A stretch of 64,000 nt of DNA from Chitinophaga costaii (GTDB taxonomy: Bacteria; Bacteroidota; Bacteroidia; Chitinophagales; Chitinophagaceae). The position numbers and the translations under genes were made by a program. The notes under the pieces were generated by a model, which was not told the DNA's origin, made no database searches, and worked only from the letters and a program-made list of their open reading frames with translations. The first letter of the stretch is position 1. Each line of letters opens with the position of its first letter. Of the stretch, positions 1-8,863 are shown piece after piece. Where the stretch lies: contig NZ_FMAR01000003.1 of NCBI RefSeq assembly GCF_900094705.1, positions 248,001 through 312,000 on the forward strand, written 5' to 3'.

Positions 1-15
1 CTGATAAAGAAATGA
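1..15 (+). CDS. Possible 3' end of the gene upstream of nuoG (perhaps nuoF)
   Basis: Frame 1 reads Leu-Ile-Lys-Lys and then TGA at 13-15. In complex I operons nuoF normally precedes nuoG, so these four codons may be its C-terminus. Five codons are far too few to identify a gene; the call rests only on position and one stop codon. Confidence 0.25.
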   Translation: MIKK

Positions 16-93
16 GACACCGGACATCCCCCTGGCCCCTGCAAAGCGGATTATCGGGAACGGTTTTACGGTAAAACATATAAGACTAAGCCG

Positions 94-1200
94 ATGGCAG
101 ACGAACAAAAATTATTCAAAGTAACGATCGATAATATCACGGTGGAAGTGGCTCCGGGTACTACCATCCTCAATGCGGCCCGGCTTATCGGTGGCGACAT
201 CGTTCCGCCGGCCATGTGTTATTATTCCAAGCTGCAGGGCAGTGGTGGTAAATGCCGCACCTGCCTGGTGAAAGTAACTAAAGGCTCGGAAGCAGATCCC
301 CGCCCTATGCCCAAGCTGGTAGCTAGCTGCCGCACAACGGTAATGGATGGTATGGAAGTGGCCAATATCACCTCCCCGGAAGTGGTAGACGCCCGTAAAA
401 GCATCGTGGAGTTCCTGCTCATTAATCATCCCCTGGACTGTCCCGTGTGCGACCAGGCGGGAGAATGCCATTTGCAGGATCTGAGCTACGAGCACGGCGT
501 AAGCGCCACCCGCTACGAGTTTAAACGCCGTACTTTTGACAAGGTAGATTTGGGCGATCATATAAAGCTGCATATGACGCGCTGCATCCTGTGCTACCGC
601 TGCGTATTCACTGCCGACCAGCTCACCGACAAGCGCGAGCACGGCATCCTGGGACGCGGCGATCACTCTGAGATCAGCACCTATATTGAGCAAAACCTGG
701 ACAACGATTTTATCGGCAACGTAATCGATGTATGCCCTGTAGGCGCCCTGACCGATAAAACATTCCGCTTTAAAAACCGGGTATGGTTCCTGAAACCAGT
801 GGATGCCCACCGCGATTGTGAAAATCCGAAATGCTGTGGTAAAACGGTGCTTTGGATGCGTGGCGATGAGGTGTTTCGCGTGACGGCCCGCAAGGACCAG
901 TACGGGGAAGTAGAAGCCTACATCTGCGATACCTGCCGCTTTGAGAAGAAAGAAACCAGCGACTGGGTGATCGAAGGTCCGCGTAAGATAAACCGTCACA
1001 GCGTGATCTCTCAGGGACATTATGTAGGCATGGTTAAACCCCAAGAAACCATCGTGAAGGTAATGGATGGCCGTGCGCCTAAATTGCTGATGGACATTCA
1101 CCGTGTGAGCGAAGTAAACCGTCCGGAAATAGACCTGTCGAAGATAGAAGGGCCGGCACATTCGGATGATTTTAAAATAAATGGCGTACACCCACAATAG
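94..1200 (+). CDS. nuoG: NADH-quinone oxidoreductase subunit G, short form
   Basis: Iron-sulfur subunit of the peripheral arm of respiratory complex I; it carries electrons from the NADH module toward quinone. Visible ligands are C42, C54, C57 and C79 (2Fe-2S), H112, C116, C119 and C125 (His-Cys3 4Fe-4S), and C164, C167, C170 and C214 (4Fe-4S). A further Cys set (C242, C247/C248, C278, C281) resembles the start of a molybdopterin-oxidoreductase Fe-S domain. At 368 residues it lacks the large C-terminal molybdopterin-like domain of the roughly 900-residue E. coli protein, as in other Bacteroidota as far as I know. It is first in the run nuoG-N, 9 bp before nuoH. Confidence 0.93.
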   Translation: MADEQKLFKVTIDNITVEVAPGTTILNAARLIGGDIVPPAMCYYSKLQGSGGKCRTCLVKVTKGSEADPRPMPKLVASCRTTVMDGMEVANITSPEVVDARKSIVEFLLINHPLDCPVCDQAGECHLQDLSYEHGVSATRYEFKRRTFDKVDLGDHIKLHMTRCILCYRCVFTADQLTDKREHGILGRGDHSEISTYIEQNLDNDFIGNVIDVCPVGALTDKTFRFKNRVWFLKPVDAHRDCENPKCCGKTVLWMRGDEVFRVTARKDQYGEVEAYICDTCRFEKKETSDWVIEGPRKINRHSVISQGHYVGMVKPQETIVKVMDGRAPKLLMDIHRVSEVNRPEIDLSKIEGPAHSDDFKINGVHPQ

Positions 1201-1209
1201 CGACAACGT

Positions 1210-2259
1210 ATGATAATGCAGATAGCTTTTGATTATATTTTTTTGATCGATAAGATCGTGCTGATTGCATGCGTGCTGGCACTTTCGCTGCTGGTGGCGA
1301 TGTACTCTACCTGGGGTGAAAGAAAAGTAGCCGGCTGGATACAGGACCGTTACGGTCCTAACCGGGCGGGTCCATTGGGTTTGCTACAGCCCCTGGCAGA
1401 TGGTGGTAAACTGTTTTTTAAAGAAGAAATAATCCCCGCCAATTCCAACCGTTTTCTCTTTATCCTCGGGCCTTCCCTGGCCATGCTGGTAGCTTGTATG
1501 ACCAGTGCGGTGATTCCCTGGGGCGACATATTGGAAATAGGTGGCCGTAAAATTTCGCTACAGATAGCGGAAGTGAATATCGGGGTGTTGTATATTTTTG
1601 GTGTGGTGAGCCTGGGGGTATATGGCATTATGCTGGGCGGCTGGGCCTCCAACAATAAATTCTCCCTGCTCGCAGCTGTACGCGGTGCTTCTCAGATCAT
1701 TTCTTACGAACTGGCCATGGGCTTGTCACTGATTGCACTGGTGATGTTATCGGGTTCCCTGAACCTGAAAGATATTGTGGAGCAGCAGCGCCACGGTCTT
1801 TGGAATATCTGTTACCAGCCCTTGGGCTTCCTGATTTTCCTGGTATGCGCCTTCGCAGAATGTACCCGCACCCCGTTCGATCTGACCGAAGCAGATTCTG
1901 AGTTGAATGGTGGTTATCACCTGGAATATTCTTCCATGAAACTAGGCTTTTACCTGTTTGCCGAGTACATTAACATGTTCATCAGCTCTGCGCTCATGGC
2001 CAGCCTCTATTTCGGGGGGTATAGTTTTCCTGGAATGGACAGCCTGGGCCTTTCTACAAACGTGGTAACCATGCTCGGTTTTGGAGCGCTGTTTATTAAA
2101 ATTATTGCTTTCCTGTTCCTCTTCATGTGGGTGCGCTGGACTATACCAAGGTTCCGCTACGATCAGTTGATGAAACTGGGTTGGAATATGCTTATCCCCC
2201 TAGCCCTCTTTAATATGCTGATTACCGGTGGACTGATACTGTGGCAACAGGGGCATTGA
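1210..2259 (+). CDS. nuoH: NADH-quinone oxidoreductase subunit H
   Basis: Membrane subunit of complex I that sits at the junction with the peripheral arm and forms part of the quinone-binding chamber. The 349-residue product has about eight hydrophobic segments and two family hallmarks: the loop RYGPNRAGPLGLLQPLADG near residue 50, and the acidic stretch EADSELNGGYHLEYSSMK near residue 235. Length is normal for the family. It lies between nuoG and nuoI in the expected order; the ATG at 1210 follows the nuoG stop by 9 bp, so the two are probably translated from one message. Confidence 0.96.
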   Translation: MIMQIAFDYIFLIDKIVLIACVLALSLLVAMYSTWGERKVAGWIQDRYGPNRAGPLGLLQPLADGGKLFFKEEIIPANSNRFLFILGPSLAMLVACMTSAVIPWGDILEIGGRKISLQIAEVNIGVLYIFGVVSLGVYGIMLGGWASNNKFSLLAAVRGASQIISYELAMGLSLIALVMLSGSLNLKDIVEQQRHGLWNICYQPLGFLIFLVCAFAECTRTPFDLTEADSELNGGYHLEYSSMKLGFYLFAEYINMFISSALMASLYFGGYSFPGMDSLGLSTNVVTMLGFGALFIKIIAFLFLFMWVRWTIPRFRYDQLMKLGWNMLIPLALFNMLITGGLILWQQGH

Positions 2260-2290
2260 TAACATTTGAACAACAATAACATTCTGCAAT

Positions 2291-2794
2291 ATGCAAGCAT
2301 TAACAGACAGATCTAAAATGGTGGACCGCAAGCCCATGACCTTTGTGGAACGGCTTTACCTTTGGAATATCATAAAAGGGATGAGAATCACGTTTGCGCA
2401 TCTTTTCAGAAAGAAGGTGACCGTAAAATTTCCCGAACAGAAACGTGCATTTAGCCCGGTGTTCCGTGGCCTGCACATCCTGAACCGCGACGAGGAAGGC
2501 CGCGAACGCTGCACGGCCTGTGGCCTGTGTGCCGTGAGTTGCCCTGCGGAAGCGATCACGATGGAAGGCGCAGAGCGCAAGCCGGGTGAGGAACATCTGT
2601 ACCGTGAGGAAAAATATGCAGCTAAGTATGAGATCAATATGCTGCGTTGTATTTTCTGTGGATTCTGTGAAGAAGCCTGCCCCAAAGATGCGATCTATCT
2701 TACCGAAACTTTTGCACCGGCCAACTATAAACGCGAAGGTTTCATTTATGGTAAAGACGACCTGCTGATCCCCGATCCTAAAACCGGTAAATAA
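2291..2794 (+). CDS. nuoI: NADH-quinone oxidoreductase subunit I (ferredoxin-like)
   Basis: Peripheral-arm subunit that carries the two 4Fe-4S clusters handing electrons on toward the terminal cluster and quinone. Two CxxCxxCxxxC motifs are plain: C74-C77-C80-C84 followed by Pro, and C120-C123-C126-C130 followed by Pro. The N-terminal 50 residues are basic and probably lie against the membrane subunit NuoH. Length (167 aa) is normal. The gene sits between nuoH and nuoJ. Confidence 0.96.
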   Translation: MQALTDRSKMVDRKPMTFVERLYLWNIIKGMRITFAHLFRKKVTVKFPEQKRAFSPVFRGLHILNRDEEGRERCTACGLCAVSCPAEAITMEGAERKPGEEHLYREEKYAAKYEINMLRCIFCGFCEEACPKDAIYLTETFAPANYKREGFIYGKDDLLIPDPKTGK

Positions 2795-2868
2795 ATCTTT
2801 ACGCTGATACGCCTTTATCGAGTTGCGATAGGGGATTGGAAAAATTGTTCTTTTGGAATTTTAACACA

Positions 2869-3360
2869 ATGGGTATTCAACAAATTCTTTTCCTGGTACT
2901 GGCCGTGATCTCTGTGATCACCGCACTGGGCGTGGTGCTGAGCAAAAGCCCCGTGAGCAGTGTGCTTTGCCTGATCCTGACTTTCTTTACCATTGCAGGC
3001 CATTACATCCTGCTGAACGCACAGTTCCTGGCCGTAGTGCACATCATTGTATATGCAGGGGCCATCATGGTCCTCTTTCTCTTTGTGATCATGTTTATGA
3101 ACCTGAATACGGAAGGGGAGCCCCATAAACGCAACTGGCTGAAATATGCGGGGGCTATCAGCGGCGGCGCTTTACTGGTGGTATTGGTAGCCGCAATCCA
3201 CGATACTACCATGCCTAACCTGCAAGCCGTACCTACCGATGTAGGGCTGATCGAAAACCTGGGGAAGATCTTGTTCAGCACTTATGTGGCTCCTTTCGAG
3301 ATCAGCAGCATCTTGTTCCTGAGCGCTATGGTAGGAGCTGTAGTAGTAGGTAAGAAGTAG
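2869..3360 (+). CDS. nuoJ: NADH-quinone oxidoreductase subunit J
   Basis: Small hydrophobic membrane-arm subunit of complex I, part of the proton-translocating region. About five transmembrane segments are visible, with the conserved stretch AIMVLFLFVIMFMN in the middle. I start it at the ATG at 2869 (163 aa), which leads directly into the first membrane helix; an in-frame TTG at 2836 would add 11 residues that look non-native. It is followed 22 bp later by nuoK. Confidence 0.93.
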   Translation: MGIQQILFLVLAVISVITALGVVLSKSPVSSVLCLILTFFTIAGHYILLNAQFLAVVHIIVYAGAIMVLFLFVIMFMNLNTEGEPHKRNWLKYAGAISGGALLVVLVAAIHDTTMPNLQAVPTDVGLIENLGKILFSTYVAPFEISSILFLSAMVGAVVVGKK

Positions 3361-3382
3361 TTAACAACTTAATAATATAGCA

Positions 3383-3700
3383 ATGCCTGTACAGTATTAT
3401 ATCTTTTTAAGCGTAGTCCTTTTTTGCATAGGCATCATGGGCGTATTAATGCGCCGTAACGCCATCATTATATTCATGTGTGTGGAGCTGATGCTCAACG
3501 CAGTGAACCTGCTGATGGTAGCTTTCTCTAAAATGTGGGCGGATGCAGGCCATGTAGATGCTGGCGCTGCACAGATTTTCGTTTTCTTCATCATGGTGGT
3601 AGCCGCTGCGGAAGTTGCTGTGGGCCTGGCTATTATCGTTATGATGTACCGCAATACGCATTCTGTGGATATTAACTTATTGAACAGACTCAAAAACTAG
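3383..3700 (+). CDS. nuoK: NADH-quinone oxidoreductase subunit K
   Basis: Smallest antiporter-like membrane subunit of complex I. The 105-residue product has three transmembrane helices. The buried glutamates typical of NuoK are present: one in the segment [10 protein letters not shown] near residue 36 and one in [10 protein letters not shown] near residue 70. Length is the family norm. It lies between nuoJ and nuoL. Confidence 0.95.
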   Translation: MPVQYYIFLSVVLFCIGIMGVLMRRNAIIIFMCVELMLNAVNLLMVAFSKMWADAGHVDAGAAQIFVFFIMVVAAAEVAVGLAIIVMMYRNTHSVDINLLNRLKN

Positions 3701-3817
3701 TTAATTGCTGCCGGTTAATGATGCATCGCAGTAATTCCGATAAAACGGCGATAAATGATTAACTTTTAGCTATTGACCATCCTGTAAATTATCGTCGTCG
3801 TACAAATAGAAACGTAA

Positions 3818-5716
3818 ATGAGCAATCTAGTTTGGCTGGTACCTTTGTTACCATTCATAGGTTTTCTGGTAAATGGATTAGGAAGAAAATTCCTGCCAAA
3901 AGCAGGTGTTAGTATAGTAGGAAGCGGTTCGGTGATCGCCGCCTTTGCGATCGCAGTGAGCCTTTTCCTGGAAACGAAAGCGCCGGGATTTACCCCCCGG
4001 GTGATATCCCTGTTTAGTTTTATTTCCGTTGGCAAATTGAGCATTCCTTTTGCCTTCCAGGTGGATCAACTGAGTGCGCTATTCCTGCTGATCATTACCG
4101 GTGTAGGGTCGCTCATTCACATTTATTCCGCCGCTTATATGCATGAGGAAAGCAATGAAGGTTACGCACGGTACTTCGCTTACCTAAACCTGTTCATATT
4201 TTCCATGCTGCTGCTGGTGCTGGGTGCTAACTACGTAATGATGTTCATTGGTTGGGAAGGGGTAGGACTTTGTTCTTACCTGCTCATTGGCTTTTGGTTC
4301 AAAAATCCCAGTTTCAGCAAAGCTGCGAACAAGGCTTTTATCATGAACCGTATTGGTGACCTGGGTTTCCTGCTGGGCATCTTCTATATTATTGCCAACT
4401 TCGGCACCGTTACTTACTCTGCTGTTTTCGCACAAGCTGCTACCATGGGCAGCGGACATCATACACTGGTGATCATTGCCGTGCTGCTGTTTATTGGCGC
4501 CATGGGCAAATCCGCCCAGATTCCCCTGTATACCTGGTTGCCAGATGCCATGGCTGGCCCAACGCCAGTATCTGCACTGATCCATGCTGCCACGATGGTG
4601 ACAGCAGGTATTTATATGATTGCCCGCAGTAACGTGATTTATACACTGGCGCCGGCGGTGCAAAACTTTATTGTTATCATTGGTACGGCCACCGCACTGC
4701 TGGCGGCTTCTATCGCCATTGCGCAAAACGATATTAAGAAAGTACTGGCCTATTCCACGGTAAGTCAGTTGGGATATATGTTCATTGCCCTGGGTGTGGG
4801 TGCTTACAGTACAGCTGTATTTCACGTAATGACCCATGCTTTCTTCAAGGCCTTGTTGTTCCTTGGTTCCGGATCTGTTATCCATGCCATGGGCGGGGAG
4901 CAGGATATCCGCAAAATGGGTGGCCTTAAAAAATACCTGCCTACAACACACTGGACTTTCCTGGTGGGCTGCCTGGCTATTGCCGGCATCCCGGGTTTCT
5001 CTGGCTTCTTCTCTAAAGATGAGATATTGGCCAATGCATTTGCTGCCAATAAAATTGTTTATGTATTTGGGCTATTGGGCGCGCTAATGACAGCGTTCTA
5101 TATGTTCCGCCTGTACTATATTACTTTCTGTGGCAGCTTCCGTGGCACCCACGAGCAGGAACATCACCTGCATGAAAGCCCTGCCGCCATGACCATACCG
5201 CTGGTGGTGCTGGCTGTACTGTCTGTCTTTGGGGGGTATATTGGCCTGCCGGAAGTGTTTGGTGTAAAAAGCCTGCTGAATGAATACCTGGCCCCTATCT
5301 TCGCACCATCTGTACCCTTTGCAGCCGTGCATGAACTGGAACCTGGCACGGAATGGATGCTCATGATCATCAGCTCCGTTTTGGTAATCGGGATGATCTT
5401 CTGGGCACGCGCTAAATACCGCCGCTACCAAAACCCTGGTACCGAAAATACCGGTTTGCTAAAAGTGTTGGAAAACAAATGGTATGTGGATGAAATATAC
5501 GATGCGGTGATTGTACGCCCATTGCAGGCACTGAGCCAGTTCTTTAGCGAGGTTATGGAAAAACTGGGCATTGACCGGTTGGTGAATGGCATTGGTAAGA
5601 GTGTGCAGTGGGGTGGTCAGCAACTTCGGGTGATCCAGAACGGGCAGGTAGGATTCTACATTTTTGCCATGGTGTTGGGGATAATCGTGTTATTGGTGAT
5701 CGGCTTATTATTCTAA
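3818..5716 (+). CDS. nuoL: NADH-quinone oxidoreductase subunit L
   Basis: Largest antiporter-like membrane subunit and distal proton channel of complex I. The 632-residue product is hydrophobic throughout with well over a dozen helices. Family signatures include GWEGVGLCSYLLIGFW near residue 143, IPLYTWLPDAMAGPTPVSAL near residue 240 and AYSTVSQLGYM near residue 312. The C-terminal part (about 540-600) is the amphipathic piston arm followed by a last helix. A 117-bp gap separates it from nuoK; I saw no terminator in it. Confidence 0.97.
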   Translation: MSNLVWLVPLLPFIGFLVNGLGRKFLPKAGVSIVGSGSVIAAFAIAVSLFLETKAPGFTPRVISLFSFISVGKLSIPFAFQVDQLSALFLLIITGVGSLIHIYSAAYMHEESNEGYARYFAYLNLFIFSMLLLVLGANYVMMFIGWEGVGLCSYLLIGFWFKNPSFSKAANKAFIMNRIGDLGFLLGIFYIIANFGTVTYSAVFAQAATMGSGHHTLVIIAVLLFIGAMGKSAQIPLYTWLPDAMAGPTPVSALIHAATMVTAGIYMIARSNVIYTLAPAVQNFIVIIGTATALLAASIAIAQNDIKKVLAYSTVSQLGYMFIALGVGAYSTAVFHVMTHAFFKALLFLGSGSVIHAMGGEQDIRKMGGLKKYLPTTHWTFLVGCLAIAGIPGFSGFFSKDEILANAFAANKIVYVFGLLGALMTAFYMFRLYYITFCGSFRGTHEQEHHLHESPAAMTIPLVVLAVLSVFGGYIGLPEVFGVKSLLNEYLAPIFAPSVPFAAVHELEPGTEWMLMIISSVLVIGMIFWARAKYRRYQNPGTENTGLLKVLENKWYVDEIYDAVIVRPLQALSQFFSEVMEKLGIDRLVNGIGKSVQWGGQQLRVIQNGQVGFYIFAMVLGIIVLLVIGLLF

Positions 5717-5752
5717 ATCAATAGCGGAAGTTACAAGCGCAAGAAATACATT

Positions 5753-7219
5753 ATGTTGACAGTTTTATTAATATTGATTCCTTTACTTGCCGGTTTCATT
5801 TCCTTCGGCCTGAAAGGTACTGGTCCGAAAGTACTGGCATTGCTTTCCTCCATCGCCACGCTGGGTGTATCGCTGGTGGCCTTGTTCCAATTCAAGGTAC
5901 ACCCCGAGGCCACCCGGTTTACTGCCCAGTGGATTCCACAACTGAACGCAAAGTTTGCAGTAGGGCTAGACGGCATGGGTGCCATGCTTTGCCTGCTTAC
6001 AACGATCGCCTTTGTGCTGGTATTCATTAGTATTTTTTCCCGTACCTACGAGCGGTCCAACAGCTTTTATGGACTGTTGCTACTGGCACAGGCCGGCCTT
6101 ACCGGTGTATTTACCGCGTATGATGCCCTGCTATTTTATGTAGGCTGGGAGCTGGCCCTCGTTCCCATGTATTTCCTTTGCTCCATATGGGGTGGGGAAA
6201 AACGCATTCCCGTTACTTTTAAATTCTTCATTTATACTTTCGTTGGTTCCCTGTTCATGCTCATTGGTATTATCTACCTGTACTTACATACCAAAGATGC
6301 ATCATTCAGTTATAACGCCTTTGTGAGTGCCGGTGCTTCCTTGCAGCATGGGGAGCAGTCGTGGTTATTCTGGCTCTTCTTTGTGGCCTTCGCGATCAAG
6401 ATGCCTATCTTCCCGCTGCACACCTGGCAGCCCGATACCTACGAGCAATCGCCCACGCCGGTTACCATGATACTTTCTGGTGTGATGGTAAAAATGGGTC
6501 TGTTCGGTGCCCTGCGCTGGTTACTGCCGGTGCTGCCGGGCGCTTCCGCCAGTTGGTCAGACCTGGTCATCGTGTTGTCTATCATAGGTATTGTGTATGC
6601 ATCCTGCATAGCCATTGTACAAAGCGACTTGAAAAAAATGATCGCCTATTCTTCCATTGCCCACATTGGGTTGATGAGCGCCGCGATCTTCGCCCATAAC
6701 CAGCTAAGCCTGCAAGGCGTGCTGGTGCAAATGTTCAACCACGGTATTAATATCATTGGACTGTGGATTATTGTGGATGTGATTGAGCAGCGCCTGGGTG
6801 GTGTGAAAAACATGAAGGAACTGGGGGGCATTGCCAGCAAAGCTCCGCGGTTGGCTATTTTCCTGGTGATCATCAGCCTGGCCAACGTAGGCCTTCCGCT
6901 TACCAATGGTTTCATCGGAGAGTTCCTGATGTTCAGTGGCTTGTTTCAGGTGAATGTATGGTTCATGGCCGTAGCTGGTTTAGGTATTATCCTTTCTGCC
7001 GTGTACATACTCAATATGATACAGCGAGTGATTTTCGGCGAAAGCAATGCCGTGACTGCCAAGATAACGGACCTGACGCCCGGTGAAACATTATCCCTGA
7101 CGCTGATCGTGCTGTTGATTTTTGTAGTGGGAGTATATCCCAAACCAATGCTGGAGCTGGTAAGCGGCACCACGCAGTTGCTTCAGGTAGCATTCCAGGG
7201 TAGTATCTCTTTGAAATAA
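5753..7219 (+). CDS. nuoM: NADH-quinone oxidoreductase subunit M
   Basis: Second antiporter-like proton-pumping membrane subunit of complex I. The 488-residue protein shows the key glutamate in the segment YVGWELALVPMYFL near residue 130, the helix-break motif FPLHTWQPDTYEQSPTPV near residue 222, and the lysine-bearing motif SDLKKMIAYSSIAHIG near residue 293. Length is normal. It lies 36 bp after nuoL. Confidence 0.97.
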   Translation: MLTVLLILIPLLAGFISFGLKGTGPKVLALLSSIATLGVSLVALFQFKVHPEATRFTAQWIPQLNAKFAVGLDGMGAMLCLLTTIAFVLVFISIFSRTYERSNSFYGLLLLAQAGLTGVFTAYDALLFYVGWELALVPMYFLCSIWGGEKRIPVTFKFFIYTFVGSLFMLIGIIYLYLHTKDASFSYNAFVSAGASLQHGEQSWLFWLFFVAFAIKMPIFPLHTWQPDTYEQSPTPVTMILSGVMVKMGLFGALRWLLPVLPGASASWSDLVIVLSIIGIVYASCIAIVQSDLKKMIAYSSIAHIGLMSAAIFAHNQLSLQGVLVQMFNHGINIIGLWIIVDVIEQRLGGVKNMKELGGIASKAPRLAIFLVIISLANVGLPLTNGFIGEFLMFSGLFQVNVWFMAVAGLGIILSAVYILNMIQRVIFGESNAVTAKITDLTPGETLSLTLIVLLIFVVGVYPKPMLELVSGTTQLLQVAFQGSISLK

Positions 7220-7309
7220 TTTTTTACGCAAGGTGAAGGGGAGGAAGTACAATACAAATAGAATAGGCCTTTTACCAGCAAACGTTTTCGGTTTTTGTAA
7301 CACAGCAAT

Positions 7310-8692
7310 ATGAACGCATTACTTTCTACGGCTATTTCGGGTGTGATCCTGATGTTTGTCGGATTATTCGCAAAGAATAAGCAGTCTATTAAATACTTTG
7401 CCATTGCGGCATTGATAGTTGCCTTCGCGGCAAACTTCATAGACCTGCGCTATGTGCTGAAAATGGGCCCTTACACGGCCTATGCAAGCATGATTAAGGT
7501 AACACTGTTCACCACCTTATTCAATGCCGTGATTTTAGGTTGTACGCTTGTGTACTTCCTGCTTACCGGTAGCGGGTTTGAAAAGGTGGGGGATGAAGTA
7601 GCGGAATACTTTGCCCTGCAGTTCTTCATCCTGTCCGGCATTATGCTGGCCACCAGCTTTAATAACCTGCTGATCCTTTTCCTGGCTATTGAGATCATTT
7701 CTATTCCCCAGTATATTTTGGCGGGTAGTGATAAGTATAACCTGAAGAGTAATGAAGCCTCGTTGAAATATTTTCTGATGGGTGCATTCTCCACCGGCAT
7801 TCTGCTAATGGGCATTGCCCTTATATATGGCGGTTGCGGCTCTTTTGATCTATATAAACTGGGGCTGGGTGGTATCAGTATGTCCCCGCTCACGTTGAGT
7901 GGTGTTTTGCTCATTGTATTTTCTCTTTCCTTCAAAGTATCTGCTGCTCCCTTCCACTTCTGGACGCCTGATGTGTACGATGGTTCTCCCACCGTATTTA
8001 CCGCTTTCATGGCAACCGTGGTAAAAGCAGGAGGTTTCATCGCCTTTATCCGTTTGTTCCAAATCGCCTTCCAGGGCGGTATTGTAAACCAGCAATGGAC
8101 ATTGGTATTGGAAATAATTACCGCCTGTACACTGATCATCGGTAATATAACCGCCGTATACCAGCAGAGTGTAAAACGCATGCTGGCTTATTCCAGTATT
8201 GCACAGGCAGGTTTTATGCTGTTTTCGCTACTGGCTTTTAATCTGCGCGCACAGCAAGGCATTCTCTTGTATGCCGCAGCCTATAGCCTGGCTACTATCG
8301 GCGCTTTTAGCGTGCTGCTAAAACTTAAAGACTACACCTTCGACGGCTTCAATGGCCTGGCCCGTAAACAGCCGTTGCTGGCCTTTGCCATGACCATCTT
8401 CCTGTTTTCGCTGGCAGGTATTCCACTCACGGGTGGGTTCTTTGCCAAATATTTTGTGCTTACTGCTGCGGTGCAGCAGGGAGGCATGTTCTGGCTGGTG
8501 ATCGTAGCTATCATCTGTGCTGCTATTTCCGTGTACTACTATTTTAAAGTGATCATTGCGATGTACTTTAAGACCGGCGAACCGGAGGTAGAAACGCCCA
8601 GTGGCGCTTATAAAGCAGCGCTGATCTTAACGGTGGCGTTGGTGATCCTGCTGGGTATATTCCCGAATTTGTTATTGCAGTTTATGAAGTAA
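7310..8692 (+). CDS. nuoN: NADH-quinone oxidoreductase subunit N
   Basis: Third antiporter-like proton-pumping membrane subunit and last gene of the complex I operon. The 460-residue product is hydrophobic throughout, with the motif FLAIEIISIPQYIL near residue 125 holding the conserved glutamate, FHFWTPDVYDGSPT near residue 216 and KRMLAYSSIAQAGFML near residue 288. The 90-bp gap after nuoM carries no clear terminator, and a strong stem-loop terminator follows the stop codon. Confidence 0.96.
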   Translation: MNALLSTAISGVILMFVGLFAKNKQSIKYFAIAALIVAFAANFIDLRYVLKMGPYTAYASMIKVTLFTTLFNAVILGCTLVYFLLTGSGFEKVGDEVAEYFALQFFILSGIMLATSFNNLLILFLAIEIISIPQYILAGSDKYNLKSNEASLKYFLMGAFSTGILLMGIALIYGGCGSFDLYKLGLGGISMSPLTLSGVLLIVFSLSFKVSAAPFHFWTPDVYDGSPTVFTAFMATVVKAGGFIAFIRLFQIAFQGGIVNQQWTLVLEIITACTLIIGNITAVYQQSVKRMLAYSSIAQAGFMLFSLLAFNLRAQQGILLYAAAYSLATIGAFSVLLKLKDYTFDGFNGLARKQPLLAFAMTIFLFSLAGIPLTGGFFAKYFVLTAAVQQGGMFWLVIVAIICAAISVYYYFKVIIAMYFKTGEPEVETPSGAYKAALILTVALVILLGIFPNLLLQFMK

Positions 8693-8715
8693 TACTGTTC
8701 TTATCTTATTTTGAG

Positions 8716-8747
8716 AGGGCCATTCCTGCAAGGAGCGGCCCTTTTTT
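8716..8747 (+). terminator. Rho-independent terminator of the nuo operon
   Basis: The arms AGGGCC (8716-8721) and GGCCCT (8737-8742), with an inner TCCT/AGGA pairing, are followed by five T. It lies 24 bp past the nuoN stop codon. Confidence 0.85.
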
Positions 8748-8863
8748 AGTGCCTGCATCATTTGAGGGAAGCAGTACGCTCTACCAACTTATCCAGCCAA
8801 ACCGCGCCCCCCCGCATATGAAAAGGAATGATTATCTTTAAAAGAATCCACTTCTATTCTGAA

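Noticed and set aside
112..1206. 364-residue open frame antisense to nuoG
   Set aside because: Pure shadow of nuoG; no domain, and the sense frame has all iron-sulfur ligands.
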